Assembly: GCA_019155205.2 (NCBI GenBank)
Contig: JAHNZQ020000079.1
Location: forward strand, 1,234,388-1,298,387
Direction of reading: 5' to 3'
DNA: 64,000 nucleotides
From: Gracilaria vermiculophylla
Taxonomy: Eukaryota > Rhodophyta > Florideophyceae > Gracilariales > Gracilariaceae
Below, piece by piece: positions 1-9,002 of this stretch; positions within the stretch are counted from its first letter, which is position 1; each line of letters starts with the position of its first letter. The notes below the pieces were generated by a model. It was not told where the DNA came from. It worked only from the letters and a program-made list of their open reading frames with translations, and searched no databases. Position numbers and translations under genes: made by a program.

Positions 1-2440
1 GGCATAACCGCAACCATACGGAAACGGTCCTTGTTTTCCTTCAACAGGCGAGAGAAGCTCTGAACTTGAAAAAATGTATGTTATTTGACCAGAAGATGAA
101 GTACTTGGGGCACGTTATAAGTCCCGGGAGATTGAAAGTCACCAAAAGAAACATCCGAGCGTTTTACGGAGTGAGCATCCCGGAAACGTAGACGGATATC
201 TGTTCTATAATTGGCTCATGTAAGGTATATCGTCGATTCATGAAGGCATTTTCCAAGATTGCAGCTTTCCCGAATAGAGGATAACAGAAAAATAAACCGT
301 AAACCTTCGATTACTAAATAACAATGAGGTGCAGGATTTTCTCACCCTAAGAGCTGCGCTTCTCATCCAACCGTTGTTAGCCCCTTCATAGTCGGGTCAT
401 CCATACAAATTGGATACAGACGCCTCAGCCGTGCAGGTGGAATACTGCCTGACGCAGAAGCAAGATGAAGAAAGTAAATAGCCGATTGGATATTGGAGCA
501 GGTCCCTCACTGCAGCGGAACAGAACTATTCCGGTACAGAAAAAGAATGTTATGTAGTAGTATGAGGCATGCTGATGCCCAGGACCTACCTGCATGGAGT
601 TAAATTCACGCATCGGTCTGACTATGACGGTTTGAGGTAAATGCTCGGCGTTGTGGATGCATCCGAACAACAGGTCCGATGGAGATCGGGATTGTCTGAG
701 TTCGACTACGAAGTACAGTACCGACCGAGAATAAAGCACAATATAGCAGACGCAGTGACTGGCCTGCGGCCAGGTGGGTTGGAAGAAGAACCCATACAGG
801 ATGACATCCTGGGGTTCACGATTATTTCAACGGGGAATGGTGAAGGCCATGCCGGTATGGAACTCAAAGGAGCCTTTCGGAATAAAGACGAAGATGTTGA
901 TGACACGATTATATCCGTGTTGAAAGTTTCTGATAAACTATGGGAGCCGATAATTATAGAGAGGTCCTTGTGGTTACAAGAGATCCACTGCTATTTGAAA
1001 GAATTGCTCCCATTGGTACTTCCAAAACGGACTCTGTTTGACTATGACCACAAAGAACATTTGGTGCGGAAATCTACTCTACATTTTTATAATTAGGAAA
1101 GTAGTTCTCGAGTCACTACGCCAAGGGGTATGACATCTGGCCTACGTTTCGGTGTTTTTTGGCCATCCCGATAGCTCTGAGTTGTTTCTAATTTTAAGGC
1201 GAAATTTCTACTCCCCCCTGTGGGTACATTTCTTTATACCTTTGTGGCTGACTGCTCGTAGGATTTAAAGACCAGAGTCGTGGTGCATGAGCACAGGAAG
1301 TATTTAAAATGTTTCCTGCTGTCGGCTCATTGGCGTTCATCGCAATTGAGCTACTGGAAAATTAACCGGAATATTGCAAACGGTATAAGCACGTGTTCGT
1401 GATCAACAAAAAGATTTCGAAGTTGACCAGAGCCGAAGTTTTAAAGAGAACAACTTTGAACTTTTTTGCCGAAGCATGATTGACCAACTGGGTACATCCG
1501 TATGGTGCGCCTCTATACGTCTCTACAAAGAACGGATTCACCGTGGCCCCAAAGTTCTTCAAGTCAGATTAAGTCCTGTTGGGTTCGGGGCCTTACTTCA
1601 CGTCTGCGGAGCACCCCAGACTAATTGTCAATTGGAATGATTCAACGAAACCTTTGTGGCGAGCCTCCAATATTATGTAGCGGAATAGCATACCACTTCG
1701 GCGGACTTTGGTCAGCCATTAACACAATCCTAGAATATACATGTACTAATGTTCAAAAGAACGACACTGTGCGAACTGGGGCCAACTCTTTAACCATACA
1801 GAAAAGTCGTTACTGACTGCCCGAGAAAACAACAGCCAACGATGACTCAAACAACGGTATGGCCAAAGCCTCTCGGAAACCTTTAAAGGTGCAACCGAAG
1901 GGATGAAAAATACTCACTAGCTGTACAATGCGTGCCACGACCAACAGGTGACTTGTGGAGTCCAATTGGAGCCCGGAAAATACGTTTACGTGGATGTACC
2001 TCGCGATAGTGTCAAACAAGTTCCTAAAGAGGACCAGGAAGAGCAGTTGTAAAATAAACTGAGTGGTTCAATGATATTGCCGATTTAGGTTGGCCTACTA
2101 ATGGTTATCCTATGTGACAGAGCCACCGTAACCATCACAAAAGGAAATCTTGCCGAAAAAGTTTTAGCTGACCAAGTATCAAAGGCTCCTCTTCCTCTAG
2201 TGGTGGCCGGCGCATCATAAAACCAGTCGGCGGAAGCCGACGACACTCAAGACCCTTCAACATAAGTATACCGATTTGAAAACAATACCAGCCCCCTACC
2301 GAAGCTATAAAATGTCACGCGGTCGTGGAACCCATTGAAGGTCATAAATATACTAGCGATAGGATACCTTCTCGCATATGTTGGTACGGATATGAGGCCA
2401 CTTAGGATGCTTTGGAACCCCCGTGGCGTATCCGATGCAA
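1..2440 (+). pseudogene. E3: decayed Ty3/gypsy pol remnant
   Basis: A plus-strand retrotransposon pol in fragments. Near 70-165 the translation gives the end of reverse transcriptase (KKCMLFDQKMKYLGHVISPG). Around 420-780 comes RNase H (PIGYWSRSL, then YRPRIKHNIADAV); the longest open piece is 641-1096. Integrase traces follow at about 1480-1560 (WVHPYGAPLY). A chromodomain-like stretch (CWYGYEAT, stop, DALEPPW) lies near 2380-2440. Many stops and frame changes show it is long dead. The RNase H differs clearly from the E2 copies further right, so it is a separate gypsy lineage. The 5' part lies left of the window. Confident for gypsy origin; integrase limits are approximate. Confidence 0.75.
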
Positions 2441-3632
2441 CTTTCTCCTCAGGTCTTGGTGCCAACCTGATAAATACCCACCTGTTGAAGCATTTGGCGA
2501 CCCTGTGAAATAACCACGCTGAGAAGGTGGAAACGGAAATTTTTCGCGCACCAGACCGAACAAGAAACAAAAAAGACAGTGAGAAAAAAAGACAATGAAG
2601 AAAATGAAAAAGAGGAAAGAAAGACTGCGAAAAAATAGAAGAGGGTAAAGAGGAGGAGAAGAGAAGACGAATTAGCTTTACTCGAGAAAGAAGAACAGGA
2701 AGATAATACTCGGTTACGAAACTATCAGCCTTGGCGAGGAGTCTTACTCCATGACCATTGAGCCACCAACCCATTGATAGGAAGCTCACTCAAATTGCGA
2801 GTGTGAGAAAGCAATCCAGGGGAGGTAGAAGCGAAGATCCCACGGACTCCAAGCTGTGATGGAAAGCATACATGTCTGCCTGATAGTTGAAGAGACAAAA
2901 AGGTGTTAGCGCTGCGATATGACGCTGCCAAGCGGCGCCAGTTGGAGCGTTTGCGTATCCGAAAGAGACCCAGTTAGAAATAGAAGCGCCGAAAGTTGTC
3001 TAAGCATCCGAATGGATCGCGCTGTAGGCGGTGCGCAGAACCCTTGGTTTATCGATTCCCTCCAAGCACATAAGGATATGTATATGTTAAGTGACAATGT
3101 GGTGTGACCGGTGCTGAAAGAGGTCCCACGCGTCCCTCATGGCTGTGTTCATACAGGCCATTGGGCCAGTCGGGAAAGAGTATTCGTTTGTGTATCAATC
3201 GCGACAACCACATCCACAATTCGAGAATGGTTGAAATACTGTAAACAACCCTGATGAAGGCGACGCAGTGCTTCGTCATTAGCGAATTGGGAGGGTACTT
3301 CTCGAAAGGTAGAAGGTGGAATAACCACCTCAGTCGCAATTGGAGGGCCCGTGTGACGCCCGAAAGAGGTGATGGGAACGCCATGTCTCTTGGATAAAGC
3401 CAGATAAGTGCGAAGAACCGAACCGATTTTTGGAGGCACGCTTGTACGTGGCATGAAGACTATGGGTATCGAAGCCGGTACCGACGGGGACTCGCCGACT
3501 TTCTTACACGAAAGCATTTCTTGGACTTCGACCACGGACGTGTCATCATCGTCACTGTCAACCAAAGGGCAGCAAACGTGAAGCTCCATTTCAGGAGCAA
3601 CCCAAAGGATACTTTGATTCCCTACGGCCCTC
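2441..3632. other. E3 3' flank: Lys/Glu-rich stretch and one antisense ORF
   Basis: This follows the chromodomain trace. 2540-2710 is very purine-rich on the plus strand and would encode Lys/Glu/Arg repeats, interrupted by stops. On the minus strand 3149-3627 is open for about 160 codons (the ORF start at 3661 lies in the E1 LTR). It has an Asp run (VDSDDDDTSVVEV) and no domain I recognise. E1 inserted at its upstream end. It may be the remains of an antisense ORF like the one in E2, but I see no shared sequence that proves this. Confidence 0.35.
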
Positions 3633-3893
3633 TGTAGTGGATGAGAATCATCCACTTCCAAAGAAATAGATAGTTACCCGCGATTAGGTGGAGCATTGTG
3701 CAGCAGCCACGACATAGGTAGCGCTGCTTGATTAGCTGGCAGTTAGCTCAGATTGGCGTTTCCCGATTCGGGCACAGCGGCGTCTACTTAAGCCGCCGGT
3801 GCGCAGCCCTTCCGTAAACCTCGAGGGCATCGAACTCAACAGCACACACAAAACTCTCACCGTCAGCCTGCGCGTTCCTCCAAACTGCGCACA
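3633..3893 (+). repeat. E1 5' LTR
   Basis: 261 bp, beginning TGTAGTGGATGAG and ending CTGCGCACA. It matches 8742-9002 almost base for base, and a third copy begins at 63774. It should hold the element promoter; I see no clear TATA box. Confidence 0.95.
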
Positions 3894-3947
3894 GTGCTCA
3901 CTGTCGATACCGGTTGTATCGCGTTCATTACCACGTTCGATCATCGA

Positions 3948-6900
3948 ATGGCTTCCACATCAACTACGCTCTCACCCGTAATGATGCATGCCGAAAGTTC
4001 TGCTGATAAGCAGGACTACATTCTTCAACCCCCATCTTCCGTTTCTTTTTCAGTTAGCCACCCCAAGCTGACATCAACGACTCCGAAGGCCATCAGAGTT
4101 TTTCTTCAACAGTACGATCAATATGCCAAGGAAGTTAAAGCACGAGCGCTTCAACTGGCTGTTGTAGACTCCACCACGACCGAACCGGTCCGTCCCGTCA
4201 ACCTGTCCTACTGTGTGGACCCTGAATGGCTAGAGTCCTCCATTGAACTGGAATACATCCCAGGTGTTAAAAGCACGGACGAACTCACGGACGAGAAACT
4301 CCGGGCAAATCTTGATTCAGGAGCCGAAGAGGAAAAGGACATGATGACCATCGCCCACATCGACAATATCATCAAACGAGAAGTCCATATGGACATGACA
4401 GATACCTTATCTCGCTCACGCATGAAAAGTTTGTTCACGTCATATCTCTCCGCTCTGAGACGCAACGGACTATCTTGGATCATGAAGGAGCATCCGAAAC
4501 TTGCGGTGAAGCACTTAGTTTCCGCAGTTAAACCACGATCTTTACAACAACGGCTTCTAACGGATCTTGAACTAGCATATTCTTCTCACAACAACAACGT
4601 GAAGGAATTCATGAACCACGCCATGACTGTTGCCGAAGCTTTTCAGATCATAGAAAATGGCCCGCTTTCAACATCGCGACACTCGAATTCGCGTTCAGGT
4701 CCGTCAGGTGGAGAGACGAGATCCACGAAAGAAAACAAAAGAAGCTCTGCAGCATCTGCGTCGTCCGCACGCTCCTCTCGCAAAGATTCAGCACGACCAC
4801 CTCCGTTCTGTCGGCACCCTCCTTGCGCAAAGAATGAAGAACGGCATTGGATTGACGACTGCGAGAAATGCACGGATGCCGAGAAGGATACTTTGAAGGC
4901 TGAAATACGAGCCAGGATTGCCGCCAGAAAAGCCGCAGATGTTCCATCGAAGAGCACTAGATCACAGAAAGCCAACACAAATCAGGCCAGGGATAAAAGT
5001 GTAGGCCGTCTACGGCCACCAGTGCAAGGCTCAAGCGCCAGCTGTTCTATCACTGTATCAGATGGGATTAGCTCCATGGAATCCAGTGGCCGATGTGACG
5101 ACGGAAGCGATGACAGCATCGCGTCTCCCAAACTCGCGGAATCCGCTGCTATCAAAGGCATTGGAAAGATCGCAGCTATCAATACTGTCAAACTTTCAGT
5201 CGCGCTGAAAAAAGATAGGCAAGACGCCGCCGAACAATTTTCTTTCTCTCGCTTTTGGACTGTGCCACGCACCATCTTACATCTGGCATCCAGAAATCTC
5301 GCACTCCACAACATCTCATTTTTGGTGGCAGACGATGATCTAGCCTGCGAAGTGCTCTTAATCGGCAGACCAGTGCTCGAACACCTTCGAGTCGATACCA
5401 ATGCGCTTCTGGACAACAACAGGTTCGCTTTGAACGGCTCGGACTGCTCTGTCGTAGGCAACCCTACCTCTACTGCTAGTGGGGGATACGTCAGCCGACT
5501 GATGATCGCCCGTCTAAACGGAGAAACCTCCGGCGAGCACGCACAGATCGACCACAATAGACCACGAGTGAACTACAACTCAGCTCGTCAGGACGAAGAC
5601 CCGTTTCCAGACCCGGCATTATTCGATTCTGTAGACAGCTACCAACACGAAGATATTCGCGCTGCCGTAAATGGAATGCTACAAATAGCCGCAGACAACG
5701 GAATGGCTCCCAAGGACTCGGAACATCTGAGACAACTGGTCGACGAGCACATCGATATTTTCAGAACTTTACTTTCATCCGGACCTGCAGCCAAAGTCAC
5801 GCCCTTGAAAATCACGCTAACTGCAGATGCTCGCCCTATTCGTGTCCGCCTGCGCAAGTATTCACAGGACCAGCGAAACGTCTTGGCCAAATTCGTCTCT
5901 GAGCTCGTTCGTACTGGCATGGTGTATCCGAATCCATCCTCTCCATGGGCCTCTGCCCCGCTTATCGTGCCGAAACCAGGGCCTGCACGATTTCGATTCA
6001 CAGTCGACCTACGCCCAGTCAACCAGTTTACGGTGCGGCACCAGTTTCCTATGCCCAACATTGAGCAGGAGCTCCTAAAACTCGCGAAGTCGCGCTTTTT
6101 TGCTACCTTTGATCTCTCTCACGGGTACTGGCAGTTTCCGCTTCATAAGGACTCACAGAAACTTCAGTCACTCATCACGCCAGATGGCGTATTCTCTCCA
6201 ACTCGAGTTATTTATGGCACAACCAACGCCACCACACATCTTCAGTCGGTACTCGCTTCTATTTTCCCGAAGGAACTTTTGCAGCAGTTATTGTACTGGC
6301 TAGACGACATCCTTTTACATAGTTTAACTGTCGAAGGCCTACTCAACGCGATTCGCACTCTGTTTCAAACATGCGCACGGTACTGCATTCGTCTACACCC
6401 GAAGAAATGCATTCTGTTTGCGAAGTCCATTCGCTGGTGTGGAAGAATCGTATCAGCAGCCGGCGTGGGCCACGAACCTCGACACCTTGAAGAACTCATT
6501 AATATGGAACCGCCCATAACCGGAGCACATCTGCAGCAATTCATCTGTGCCATGCAATGGGATAAGACTGGCATTCCCAACTTCCCCAACATCATTGAAT
6601 GCTTGCATGTGTGCATGGAACGAGTCTACGAAGCCGCCGGGAAGCGCACCAAACGCGCCGTATCGTCCGTACAGCTGGCCACCTTGGACTGGGATAAACA
6701 AGAGCTGGAAAGTTTCCAGAATTGCAAACAAGCTCTGGTGGACTGGGTCACACTCGCACATCGCGATGAAGATCAGAGGTTGTGCATCTACACCGACGAT
6801 TCAGATACAAACTGGGCAAGCATTGTCACACAGGTTCCCCATGAAGATCTTCCCAAACCGCACAAAGATCAACGACACAGTCCTCTTGCATTCTGTTCGG

Positions 6901-7310
6901 GGCGTTTTAACGCAACACAACTTGGCTGGTCTACTTTGGAAAAAGAGGGATCTGCAATCATGGCCACAGTCGAGCGCATGCATTGGCTGGTAGCCACGGC
7001 CGCTGGTTTCGATCTCGTCACGGATCACAACAACCTCATCTTCCTCTTCGATCCACTATCTTTAATCCCGGATCTTAGCCATTCATCCACAAGGAAGGTC
7101 TTGCGATGGGCAGTTCGATTGAATTCCTACTGGTACACCTGCTTCGACATTAGTGGCTTTGACAACGTCTGGGCGGACATGCCAACACGCTGGACCGCAC
7201 CAACAACAGTCCGCCGTCTAATCAACATTGCAGTCTTACCATCCACTAATTCCGAAGAGTTCTGTTGGCCAACGGCGAACGAAATCGCTCAGCACCACAC
7301 ACAAAAATGA
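3948..7310 (+). CDS. E1 Gag-Pol: Gag, zinc knuckle, protease, reverse transcriptase, RNase H
   Basis: 1,120 codons, the longest ORF in the window. I start it at the ATG at 3948 (MASTSTTLS); the frame is open back to the LTR but has no earlier ATG. Residues 1-270 are Gag-like and end in a Ser/Arg-rich stretch. A cysteine knuckle of form CX4CX6HX4C lies at about 288-305. The protease region has Asp-Asp-Gly (about 384-386) where Asp-Ser/Thr-Gly is usual, then ILLIGRPVL-type sequence (here VLLIGRPVLEHL). Reverse transcriptase runs from about 640, with the catalytic motif as WLDD (about 784-787). RNase H follows, with YTDDSD and VTDHNN. The frame stops at TGA TAG (7308) before integrase, and integrase resumes in frame 1, so this looks like a frame break. 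Domain order is firm; activity is doubtful. Confidence 0.9.
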   Translation: MASTSTTLSPVMMHAESSADKQDYILQPPSSVSFSVSHPKLTSTTPKAIRVFLQQYDQYAKEVKARALQLAVVDSTTTEPVRPVNLSYCVDPEWLESSIELEYIPGVKSTDELTDEKLRANLDSGAEEEKDMMTIAHIDNIIKREVHMDMTDTLSRSRMKSLFTSYLSALRRNGLSWIMKEHPKLAVKHLVSAVKPRSLQQRLLTDLELAYSSHNNNVKEFMNHAMTVAEAFQIIENGPLSTSRHSNSRSGPSGGETRSTKENKRSSAASASSARSSRKDSARPPPFCRHPPCAKNEERHWIDDCEKCTDAEKDTLKAEIRARIAARKAADVPSKSTRSQKANTNQARDKSVGRLRPPVQGSSASCSITVSDGISSMESSGRCDDGSDDSIASPKLAESAAIKGIGKIAAINTVKLSVALKKDRQDAAEQFSFSRFWTVPRTILHLASRNLALHNISFLVADDDLACEVLLIGRPVLEHLRVDTNALLDNNRFALNGSDCSVVGNPTSTASGGYVSRLMIARLNGETSGEHAQIDHNRPRVNYNSARQDEDPFPDPALFDSVDSYQHEDIRAAVNGMLQIAADNGMAPKDSEHLRQLVDEHIDIFRTLLSSGPAAKVTPLKITLTADARPIRVRLRKYSQDQRNVLAKFVSELVRTGMVYPNPSSPWASAPLIVPKPGPARFRFTVDLRPVNQFTVRHQFPMPNIEQELLKLAKSRFFATFDLSHGYWQFPLHKDSQKLQSLITPDGVFSPTRVIYGTTNATTHLQSVLASIFPKELLQQLLYWLDDILLHSLTVEGLLNAIRTLFQTCARYCIRLHPKKCILFAKSIRWCGRIVSAAGVGHEPRHLEELINMEPPITGAHLQQFICAMQWDKTGIPNFPNIIECLHVCMERVYEAAGKRTKRAVSSVQLATLDWDKQELESFQNCKQALVDWVTLAHRDEDQRLCIYTDDSDTNWASIVTQVPHEDLPKPHKDQRHSPLAFCSGRFNATQLGWSTLEKEGSAIMATVERMHWLVATAAGFDLVTDHNNLIFLFDPLSLIPDLSHSSTRKVLRWAVRLNSYWYTCFDISGFDNVWADMPTRWTAPTTVRRLINIAVLPSTNSEEFCWPTANEIAQHHTQK

Positions 7311-7675
7311 TAGCGAGCGCCCGCCCCATTTGGAAAAGATCGATGGTATCTGGCAAACTGCATCGGGAGTAATCTGGATTCCAGAAGCAGCCAAAAATCT
7401 CCAGCTACGACTGTGCATCATCGCGCACACCGGCCCTTCAGGACACCGCAGGAAAAAGGCCACCTTATCGTCACTTCTCAAACATTATCAATGAAATACG
7501 GCACGTGAGGATGTACGCAGCTTCGTTCAGGGCTGCACTCACTGCCTCTCGACCACGGGCGGCAAAAAAGTTCCGAGGCCCTTCGGACCAGCTTTGCACG
7601 GGACAAAGCCCAATGACCTTCTGCAGTTTGACTACATCGACATAGGGCCAAAGCCGAGCAGGACCAAGATACATC
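7311..7675 (+). pseudogene. E1 integrase N-terminal HHCC segment, broken
   Basis: Continues pol in frame 1. It carries the integrase zinc-binding pattern: AHTGPSGHRR supplies the two His, and GCTHC supplies the two Cys. It then reads VPRPFGPALHGT and LQFDYIDIG, which includes the first catalytic Asp of the core. A TGA at 7492-7494 sits where this family normally has Trp (HYQ, stop, NTAREDV). Near 7676 the reading changes to frame 2. These breaks separate the two long ORFs of E1. They look like point damage rather than a programmed shift, because no slippery site is evident. Confidence 0.8.
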
Positions 7676-8731
7676 TTGATGTTGCGTGACGATCACTCAG
7701 ACTACAAATGGTTCTTTGCCACCCCGGGCACATCCGCCGGGAATGCAGCACTCGCCATCGTCGACTGGTGTGTGGCGTTCAGTGTTCCCTTAGGACTGAT
7801 GTCAGATGGGCCATCGAACTTCAAGAACGACACTATTCGCTTTCTTTCGAAAGCTTTGCGGGTGCCACACCATTTTACGCTGCCCTACACACCCTGGAGT
7901 AGCGGTGCCGTAGAGCGACTGGGCAAAGAAGTAGTACGTACTTTTCGTGCACTGGTTTCTGAGCTGCAAATGGACTTCAAGGAATTGCCGGAACTCCTAC
8001 CCGTCATCCAAAGTGTGTTGAACAACGCACCATCTCCCCATCGCCGAAATATTCCTCCTGTCACAGCCTTTCTTGGCATGGCTGCTACTTCTCCAATTGA
8101 AACTTTCATCCAAACGACAACATCTGCACCAATCACCGTCTCCGAGGCTCAAAGAGAACGCTGCATAAACGTCATCGAACTGCAGAAACACGTTGCCGAG
8201 CTTCATCCTCTAGTGCAGAACTCACTTCAGCGAAACAGAAAATTGTCACGACTTCGAGCATCCAAAGGGGTGCTCCCTAACTTTGCTCTAGGCGACTTTG
8301 TTTTGGTCGCCCGAGAGGAGTTCTTTGCGGGAGAAAAGCTTGCACCTCGCTGGCGTGGCCCGCGTCTAATCACCCAGGTGCTGTCTGACTACGTTTTTCA
8401 AGTAGAAGATCTACGAAATGGTACTCTACAAGACTTCCATGGCTCCCGGTCGAAATTTTATCACGACGCCTCATTGAATACGGAGGCCATACTTTCCCAC
8501 GTTCTCTCCCCTGAAACAGGCATGCCAGTTGGGCGTCTACTCAAACTGGTTGAAACCGAGAATGGACTTTTTGTTCTAGTTCGTTGGAAAGGACTTGACA
8601 AAAGCGAAGACTCACTCGAACCGCTTGTCGAATTGTACGAAGACGTCCCTGCCATGGTGCAAAACGTGCTGCGCCGCAAAAACATCCCGCCATCGCTGGC
8701 TAAGAAGGCCCGTGACAAACTTGGTTTTTGA
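7676..8731 (+). CDS. E1 integrase core and C-terminal chromodomain
   Basis: 351 codons, opened here by TTG, with an ATG three bases later. This is the 3' part of the integrase frame rather than a separate gene. The core keeps the second Asp (LMSDGPSNFKN) and the Glu (SSGAVERLGKE) 35 residues apart, as in DD35E integrases; the first Asp lies upstream in the broken segment. The C-terminus is a chromodomain (GLFVLVRWKGLDKSEDSLEP), the module chromoviruses use to direct insertion to marked chromatin. The stop lies 10 bases before the 3' LTR, within the polypurine tract. Confidence 0.88.
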   Translation: MMLRDDHSDYKWFFATPGTSAGNAALAIVDWCVAFSVPLGLMSDGPSNFKNDTIRFLSKALRVPHHFTLPYTPWSSGAVERLGKEVVRTFRALVSELQMDFKELPELLPVIQSVLNNAPSPHRRNIPPVTAFLGMAATSPIETFIQTTTSAPITVSEAQRERCINVIELQKHVAELHPLVQNSLQRNRKLSRLRASKGVLPNFALGDFVLVAREEFFAGEKLAPRWRGPRLITQVLSDYVFQVEDLRNGTLQDFHGSRSKFYHDASLNTEAILSHVLSPETGMPVGRLLKLVETENGLFVLVRWKGLDKSEDSLEPLVELYEDVPAMVQNVLRRKNIPPSLAKKARDKLGF

Positions 8732-9002
8732 AGGAGGGGAGTGTAGTGGATGAGAATCATCCACTTCCAAAGACATAGATAGTTACCCGCGATTTAGTGG
8801 AGAATTGTGCAGCACCCACGACATAGGTAGCGCTGCTTGATTAGCTGGCAGTTAGCTCAGATTGGCGTTTCCCGATTCGGGCACAGCGGCGTCTACTTAA
8901 GCCGCCGGTGCGCCGCCCTTCCACAAACCTCGAGGGCATCGAACTCAACAGCACACACAAAACTCTCACCGTCAGCCTGCGCGTTCCTCCAAACTGCGCA
9001 CA
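8730..9002 (+). repeat. E1 polypurine tract and 3' LTR
   Basis: The polypurine tract GAAGGAGGGGAG (8730-8741) directly precedes the 3' LTR (8742-9002, 261 bp). The LTR ends GCGCACA and is followed by the CCCTC target duplication. Confidence 0.92.

Noticed and set aside
2247..2789. 180-codon minus-strand ORF, hydrophobic, as a membrane protein
   Set aside because: It is the complement of the purine-rich Lys/Glu stretch after the E3 chromodomain; Phe/Leu/Ser runs arise from that.
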